Under the pieces are notes generated by a model. It saw only the letters and a program-made list of their open reading frames with translations, was not told the origin of the DNA and did not search any database. From the NCBI GenBank assembly GCA_003184365.1, contig NKYR01000075.1, forward strand, positions 62,398 to 126,397: DNA of 64,000 bases, in the 5' to 3' direction. The first letter of the stretch is position 1; each line of letters opens with the position of its first letter. Positions 58,241 to 64,000 of the stretch are shown here, in pieces. Position numbers and translations under genes: made by a program. Source of the stretch: Evernia prunastri. Taxonomy: Eukaryota > Ascomycota > Lecanoromycetes > Lecanorales > Parmeliaceae.

Positions 58241-59340
58241 CTATCTCGTCCTCGTCCTCTTGCTCCTGCTCGTGTTATCTTCATCTTCCTCCCCCTTCAC
58301 TTGATCCTCTTCCTCCCCCTCCACTTGATCCTCTTCCTCAGCCTTCACTACCTGGCGATTAAAGTAGTCCCTGGACACTTTCAGGGTATCATGATCCCAC
58401 CAGCTCAGTCCATTCGGATTCCCGTACTTGGTCACACACTTAGGGAAGTGGGTTCTCACGCTTTTTCTCATCGTGTATCGCCCATTACATCGCGGGCAGT
58501 GGAATTTCCCTGTTTCTATGTGTCTGACCACCGGCGTCCCAATGAGTGGGGTCACAACACGACACTGCTCGGTCAGTCCCCCACGGGTCGCTCTATCGAA
58601 ACGAGTGGTGCGGCGTTTACGTGCTTGCGGCGTTACTGCAATCCACTGAAGTCCGGGGTCCGGTTGCAAGGGAGCTAGATTGCGGTGATTGGGTGTGCGA
58701 GCAGGAAATCCTGCGGGGTCTACAGGTCTTGTCGCGCGATTGATGTCAGTAGACCCTCGATTTGACGCTGCTTGACTTGGCTGGGCCTGTACGGATGAGG
58801 AGGCATTGATGACCGTGGTGGTATTTTGCTCATCTTTGTCTGCATCCGACCTAGACCCGTCCGTGGGCTCTTCATTGCTGTTGAGAGAAACCGGTGGTGT
58901 TGTCATCATAGCTAGTTGCTGCGCGGGTAGGAAGTTATTGATAATGGTGGGGGGACTTTCCGGTGGTGCTGACGCCTGAGCTGGCTGCTGGCCCTCTTGG
59001 GCATGAGTAAGCGCAGCGTCTGCCAGTGAAAGAAGGTTTTGTTGGTCTCCAGTGCATGCTATGTTTGAATCGTTTGACGAAGTATGCTGCTCTTGCTGCA
59101 TACTTGTATTAGAGTCGATCTTCTGTCATTTAAGGAAGAAATGCTAACTGATCTTAGCTTTTTAGCGCCGAGAGAAGTATTATCCTGGGTGAAGTAACTA
59201 TTAAGTATACTTATGCACTCTTCTTCTGTCATGAGAGTCTGCCAGTAATCTTCCACATGTGGTGCGTCAAGCTGTGAATGAAGCACTGTCAGCTTGACAC
59301 TAATGTGACTCAGACTAGGGTACCCTTTTGATCGAGACAT
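58241..59340 (-). CDS. C2H2-type zinc finger protein with acidic repeat tail
   Basis: Probably a nuclear DNA- or RNA-binding protein; targets are unknown. Exon 1 (59340-59149) and exon 2 (59095-58241) join to 348 aa through a 53-nt intron (GTTAGC to TATGCAG). The single finger is FHCPRCNGRYTMRKSVRTHFPKC at about residues 245-267, with C-x2-C and a distal H-x4-C pair (C2HC rather than strict C2H2). It is followed by a conserved-looking NGLSWWDHD. The middle is Pro/Gln/Asn/Thr-rich and likely disordered. The tail is a tandem acidic repeat of the type EEEDQVxGE ending in a basic KRTRTR cluster. The repeat is nearly identical at the DNA level (58290-58345). The upstream exon is less secure than the downstream one; an alternative start at 59101 would omit it. 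Confidence 0.65.
58290..58345 (-). repeat. 27-bp tandem repeat encoding the acidic tail
   Basis: Two near-identical units of about 27 bp (CTTCCTC...CACTTGATC on the plus strand) code for the repeated EEEDQVxGE motif in the zinc-finger protein. Confidence 0.7.
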
Positions 59341-59637
59341 ACCCCTGATTGTCTTGATGAACTCATACCTATATCTATATAGTTCATAAGGATTCTAATT
59401 CTATAGTTCACAACAGCTGTTGGAAATTCGAGAGGTGTATTTCAGCCCTTATATAACACCTTTGGTTGTGTTTACTGTCCGGTCCGAATTTTATCCGGCC
59501 GAACTCCATGGCTCTTGCTGTGCAAAGCTTCACTGAATTTCTATTTAAACACTCACTCTCACGGTCTATAGTCTACAACAATCCATCTTGGCGGACTTAC
59601 TTTCCATCTATCAAGAACGATCAATCATTGCCTCACC

Positions 59638-60201
59638 ATGTCCAATTCATCACAACCAGCTGCTCAACCGCCTTACCCTCCACGTCGAGATCCACGGCTG
59701 CAACCAGACTTAGGAGCGCTGGAAAGGTATCGAGATATGAGATACGCACTTGATGTATAAGAAGGAAGACCTCTGGCACTTGCCAGTTGTACTAATCGCT
59801 ATATAGTTCGCCGAATTTCCCAAACAACCCTACCCAAATCTCGATAACGATGACCAGAGAGTGTATAGACGAGCACGTCAGGGTATAGGATTACGCCTCG
59901 CTGTGTCCTCTGCTCTCCTGGCTAACAGCAGCTCAAAGTTTTGCTCGACCGTCAGCCTTTGAACCGTAACGGTCACCAATATCTTAATTCTCGCTCCACT
60001 GGAGACCGGTAAGCTTCTTCTTTTCCCCTTCAGTCTTGAGAATTAGACCCTCCTCATCCCTTCAGACTACATGCTAATACTGCTCCTTCTAGCCGCTCTC
60101 GTGCTCGTCTCACACTCCGAGCCTTAAAACAGGTATCCGAGGGCGTTCGTGGCAAGTTCACAACGACAAGAAGCTGCTTCATCAAGCGAGGTCAGTTGTG
60201 A
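59638..60201 (+). CDS. small basic hypothetical protein, four exons, 123 aa
   Basis: No family is recognised. Exons 59638-59754, 59807-59882, 59939-60008 and 60093-60201 sum exactly to 124 codons including the stop. Each intron has a good donor (GTATAA, GTATAG, GTAAGC). Branch-like elements are ACTAAT in intron 1, GCTAAC in intron 2 and GCTAAT in intron 3. The product is Pro/Gln-rich at the start (QPAAQPPYPPRRDPR), then contains short helices (ALERYRDMRYALDF and DDQRVYRRARQVLLDRQ). It ends in a strongly basic part (RRSRARLTLRALKQ and FTTTRSCFIKRGQL). There is no signal peptide. The consistent splice structure over three short introns is the main evidence that it is real. It shares its 5' flank with the divergent zinc-finger gene, about 300 bp apart, so they may be co-regulated (inference). 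Confidence 0.55.
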
Positions 60202-60830
60202 GAGACGAGATGGATTTGAGTGTGGCGGAGGGAAAGTGTTTAGGGGATGATGACCATCCTTTGTGAACATTGTTGCTATGAAGATGGTTACTTTATGTAG
60301 CAAGAGAACATGACTCTTGAGGAATACAGTCGATATACTCTCACTTTTATACCTACGTGATCTGTCTCTACACGTTCTACTTGAAAATAGCTACAAGCTC
60401 TAGTCGAAAAGAGGCTGCCTCCCACGTAGATGTATTGATTGAACTTTGTTGACGAAGAATCGTGCCCAAGATTTGAGTGTCGTAGTGCTTGAATGACATG
60501 ATTCTATTTATGTTAGAGGAGTGAAGTCGTGAAATGAAGGTGAGGTTTGGGGAGAAGTTATTGAATCTAGAGGCAAAACCGTAAAGCGGGTAGCTCTGAG
60601 GTGATACTCTGTATAGAAGGTTTGAGCTGACTGGTACATACAAGTGCTGAGTTGGAGGAAAGCGGGCATTTGGTACGTGCCTTCATTGAAGCCTCAAGCC
60701 CGAAGGTGCTTATCATCGCTGTACGGAGTAACCTTATCTAAGTCATTAAACGGTTAAAGGGGCAATATCTCTTGGCAAACGGCCCCCACGTTGGCATCCT
60801 ACCGTCCTCCACCCATCAGCTCTTTCCAAT
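60202..60830. other. intergenic, no gene recognised
   Basis: Promoter-side flank of the kelch-type gene and 3' flank of the small basic gene. Nothing coding is recognised. Confidence 0.4.
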
Positions 60831-62300
60831 ATGGACCCAGCTACAGTGACTGGCCTCGTAGCGGCCGAGCAAGTCCTCTCTACCACCGTCGAAGGCGGCG
60901 CCATCGCTGCCTACGGCCTCGCCCAATCCACCCAACCTCTGAGCGCGACATTCAAACGAGTCTCCAGCCCCGCCTTCCTCCCTCGCTCGAACCACATTCT
61001 CACAGTCCTCGCAGATCGCGCTTACATCTTTGGCGGGGAGGACGAGAATGGCAAGTTGGCGGGAGACGAGGTGCATATTATAACGCTGCCGTTGAAAAAT
61101 AAGAAGGGGAATCATGACGGAGAGGTGGATTACAAGTGCGTGCCGAGCTTGGGGGAGGGAGAGGATGGCAAAGTGCCAGGGCCAAGAGCGGGACATGTTG
61201 CTGTTGCCATTGGGGAGAGGATCTATCTCTTCGGAGGTAAAGGAGATGATGGGCAGGCTATAGAAGAGATGGGAAGGGTGTGGGTGTTCGATACAAACAC
61301 GCTCGGGTGGAGCTACATCGATCCCGCCTCTGACGCTTCCACAACATCTGTACCCCAGGCAAGATACCAACACGGTGCCGCAAGCAGCGAGCACCCCCTA
61401 CCTCAAACCAATGCGTCAAGTAAAGCGTCTTACAGCGAGCAACTCACGTCCACCATCGCCAAGCTCCCCTCCCTCATGTCAAAAGCCTCCTCACCACAAG
61501 AGCCGCACGGCAGTCTCATAATCTGCTCCGGGCTCTCTTCGCCCTCCTCACCTCTGAACGACACCTGGCTCTTCAACATAACGGCTCGCACCTGGTCCGT
61601 CCTACCCTCCACGCCCTCCACCTCGTCTTCTCCACCCAGCATGGCTCTCACTTACAACCGCCTCTACCTCATCACTAGCTCCTCGGACCTTGGAAGCGAG
61701 ATACACTACCTACCCATCACCAAAGAGACATACAACGATGCAAGAGGGGAGGGAGAAGTTGGGCTGACGAGCTCGAAGAACGAATGGACGACGCTCCCAT
61801 TTCCTACAAATCCGCTTGCGCCAGGGCCAAGACCGAGAAAGGGCGCGGGGTTGGTGCCGGTCACGACGGGCAATGGGAGAGAATATCTCTTATATTTCCT
61901 TGGAGAGAAAGCAACTACCACCTCTATCACACAACCCTCTGAAACCGCCGAGGAAGGCAAAGAGAAGAACGACGACAAGGACGAACCGACCTTCTGGTCA
62001 GACACCTACTCATACCAAGTCCCCGCCATCCCCATCACCGCCGCGGGAATCAAAGACGCAACGCGCCAGGCCATGGGTATTGCGACGGGTGAAGATACGT
62101 GGGCAGAAGTCAAGGTGGAAGCCGTGGTTGAGAGCAAGGAGAAGGAGAGCGAGGGCAAGGCGCATCCGGGGCCGAGGGGCTGGTTTGCCAGCTGTACAGT
62201 GCCCAGCCAACCAGGCAGCGTGGTGCTTTGGGGTGGGCTGAATGGCAAGGGGGAGACGGAGGGTGATGGGTGGTTGGTGGATATCGGTACTGCGAAGTGA
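60831..62300 (+). CDS. kelch-repeat beta-propeller protein, intronless
   Basis: A beta-propeller of kelch/galactose-oxidase-central-domain type, usually a protein-interaction scaffold; the partner is unknown. It is 489 aa in one exon. Kelch-like strand motifs recur: ADRAYIFGGEDENG, GERIYLFGGKGDDG with RVWVFDTNTLGWS, LIICSGLSSPSSPLNDTWLFN with TWS, MALTYNRLYLITSS, YLLYFLGEK, and SVVLWGGLNGKG at the end. The recurring GPRAGH and GPRPRKGAGL segments are the typical arginine/Gly turns before each blade. Loops are long and Ser/Pro-rich. There is no signal peptide, so it is probably cytosolic. The first 30 residues contain a hydrophobic patch (VAAEQVLSTTVEGGAIAAYG) as in other fungal family members. 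About six blades can be counted, close to the usual number. Confidence 0.83.
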   Translation: MDPATVTGLVAAEQVLSTTVEGGAIAAYGLAQSTQPLSATFKRVSSPAFLPRSNHILTVLADRAYIFGGEDENGKLAGDEVHIITLPLKNKKGNHDGEVDYKCVPSLGEGEDGKVPGPRAGHVAVAIGERIYLFGGKGDDGQAIEEMGRVWVFDTNTLGWSYIDPASDASTTSVPQARYQHGAASSEHPLPQTNASSKASYSEQLTSTIAKLPSLMSKASSPQEPHGSLIICSGLSSPSSPLNDTWLFNITARTWSVLPSTPSTSSSPPSMALTYNRLYLITSSSDLGSEIHYLPITKETYNDARGEGEVGLTSSKNEWTTLPFPTNPLAPGPRPRKGAGLVPVTTGNGREYLLYFLGEKATTTSITQPSETAEEGKEKNDDKDEPTFWSDTYSYQVPAIPITAAGIKDATRQAMGIATGEDTWAEVKVEAVVESKEKESEGKAHPGPRGWFASCTVPSQPGSVVLWGGLNGKGETEGDGWLVDIGTAK

Positions 62301-62480
62301 TGGTGTTGGTATCTACGGGCTCTTCCTGCTAGTATTGTTGCATGGTCATGATGTACTGAAGCTAGGATAGATAGCATTGATCTGTACCTTATTTGGCTCA
62401 CATGACCTGCGAAACCATTCCCCTAGAAGCAATATTATGAAATGTAGCGGTGCAAAGACCGCGCTTCCCAAACTCCTCGT

Positions 62481-63978
62481 TCACACCGCCTCGGCAAGGC
62501 TAACACTCGGTCCTCCATCCGCATTCACATAATTGAAGGTGGTATACCAATTCTTCAAAAACGCATCGCCCACCACGTAGAGATTCTCCCCCGGCGCAAC
62601 GTCCGTCCCCACTATAGCAGCCACGCAATTCTCCCCGTCGCCCCCGTCCGCCTGCCTTTTTCCTTTCCCCATACGCGCCGCCACCTCCGTCTCCAACCTG
62701 ACAGCCAGCGTCTCGTTGCCCAACAACCTCGCGAATGACGACGTCAAGAGGCCGAAGTTGAAGTCCAACGGGTTGATCCCGAACGACTCGCCGCCGAACT
62801 GAATGGCGTGGATGTACGAGGATGGCGTGGAGCAGGGGTACGCGAAGAACAGCTGGTCGTTGTACTCGGCGCCGGAGATTGGAAAGGAGGACGGGATGAG
62901 CTCAAAGATGGCGTAGGCGGCGGCGGTAGGGGCGAGGACGAGCGTGGTGCCCGTGTCGATCATCGCTTGCCCTTGGGTAGCTGGGCCGGCGGAGTTGCCG
63001 TTCACATTTACGGAATCGAGGGCGATCTGCCAATAGGCTGCTTCTGTGACGGGGACCTGTGTGAAGCTGCCGGTGTATCTTGAAGAGTCGCGGCATCCTA
63101 GGCAGAGGGAGCCGCGTTTGGAGGTCCCAGATGCGGCACGTCCAAGGTAGAAACTAAACTCTGGGGCGGCTTGGGACTCCGGGTTAGTATCAGTTATGCG
63201 AATAGGGCCTTTGAGAATTGCAATGTGTTTTGCAAGTCAAAACTTTCAAGTCAAGTCTTGAAACATGGGTATTTTTTCAAGAGCTGATGTGTGGACGCTG
63301 AAAATACGAACCGACTTTATCTTGCGCCATTAAGTTCTCGAAGAACGTGGTGAAGCCGCTGGCAGCGATGGATGTGAAAGCCATACCAAGCAGGCCGTCC
63401 GAATTGGAGGTGTTGAAGCCATAAGTCTGGGTTAGGGAAATGAACCCCTGGTTTGTGGCGGTCAAGCCGGCTACGTTGATGGTATCTGTAAAGTCGTCGC
63501 CTTCAATGTACCCCGAGCCGTACTGGACGGTGGTGGTTCGATGTTGCGATATGCCTCCTTCGTTGTACTTTCTGGTGAAGGGACAGCCTTCGTCACTTGT
63601 ACATTTGGGACCAGGGATGAATATATCGGAGCTGCCAGTATCGAATTGCACGGTGAACACTTGTTCGGTAGTTCTGTAGCCCACTTCCATGGGGCCATAG
63701 TATTGCTCATCGAAATTAGGGGCCTCTACATGATCCAGGAGATTCTCCGTGGCCAGCCTCCGTCGCCTCAGTACCTTAGCAGTAGCTTCAGGATCGGTAA
63801 GTTTCGAATGATACTTGTCCAACGTCTTCTGGAGCGAGTTTAAGAGAGCCAGGCCGTTGACCTCGCCTGTGGAGTGAACAAAGGTACGACGGAGCGGCAA
63901 GGCGATCGTATGCAAAGCATCTGCTTGAGGAGCTGGAGCTGCCACGATGAGGCCAGCAAGAAGAAGGAATGTCAGCAT
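62481..63978 (-). CDS. secreted aspartic protease (pepsin family A1)
   Basis: An acid endopeptidase. Exon 1 (63978-63316) and exon 2 (63176-62481) join to 452 aa. The signal peptide is MLTFLLLAGLIVAA, followed by a propeptide of about 60 residues that ends in a polybasic KVLRRRR site at 69-74 (Kex2-like). The first active-site loop is FDTGSSDIF with Asp113, and the flap region follows around VQYGSGYIEGD. The second loop is MIDTGTTLVLAP with Asp295. The disulphide near CTSDEGC is present. The C terminus (NWYTTFNYVN and a few more residues) has no GPI anchor signal, so it is probably free rather than anchored. A 139-nt intron sits between the lobes (donor GTCGGT, acceptor GGAG); these sites are weaker than usual but keep the frame. 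The gene starts 22 nt from the end of the window. Confidence 0.87.
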
Positions 63979-64000
63979 TGCGCAAGCACAGGACAACAGG

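Noticed and set aside
58428..58743. Open frames antisense to the zinc-finger gene
   Set aside because: They mirror the coding strand; the minus frame has the C2HC finger and the plausible protein sequence.

Overview
The window looks like nuclear DNA of a filamentous ascomycete (Pezizomycotina). Most genes carry short introns of about 45-150 nt with GTRNGT-like donors and CTRAC branch points. Genes lie on both strands with long intergenic stretches, and several families are typical of filamentous fungi: a PTH11/SAT4-type membrane receptor, DHA2 transporter, fungal P450s, secreted peptidases and small secreted proteins. I cannot place it more precisely from sequence alone. For the multi-exon genes I followed splice sites by eye and checked that exon lengths sum to a multiple of three.

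Layout. 0-5 kb: a secreted or anchored hypothetical protein (312-1439, -) and a CYP65-like P450 (2326-4080, -). 5-8 kb: a phosphotransferase-fold gene broken at its catalytic loop (5013-5920, -) and a two-exon hypothetical (7047-7776, +). 8.7-12.1 kb: a 1020-aa secreted subtilase with a mucin-like front half (-). 14.5-16.7 kb: a secreted protein gene and a broken secreted-protein gene (+). 17.2-21.9 kb: an MFS exporter (-) and an ELO fatty-acid elongase (+). 23.6-28.3 kb: a THEM6-like hotdog protein (-) and an intronless P450 (+). 30.8-37.8 kb: a small secreted protein (-), a PEP mutase/isocitrate lyase-fold enzyme (+) and a Sec14-like lipid-transfer protein (+). 40.5-42.0 kb: a PTH11-like receptor of eight exons (+). 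44.7-47.4 kb: a PIF1 helicase fused to an RNase H1-type hybrid-binding domain (-). 48.6-54 kb: a Cys-rich secreted protein (-), a 192-aa hypothetical (-), a relict gene with five in-frame stops and no frameshift (+), and an F-box/2EXR-like gene with a frame break (-). 55-64 kb: an intronless FAD monooxygenase (+), a perfect 25-bp inverted repeat, a C2H2 protein with an acidic repeat tail (-), a small basic four-exon protein (+), a kelch-type beta-propeller (+) and an aspartic protease (-).

How the parts relate. There is no biosynthetic backbone gene (PKS, NRPS or terpene cyclase), so the two P450s, the monooxygenase and the exporter do not form a convincing metabolite cluster. Two secreted proteases and several small secreted proteins suggest a saprotrophic or plant-associated lifestyle (inference). 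Three or four genes are broken, so this is a partly decaying accessory-type region. The most unusual items are the hybrid-binding-domain/PIF1 fusion, the stop-riddled but frame-intact relict gene, the mucin-like subtilase and the perfect hairpin at 57.6 kb.
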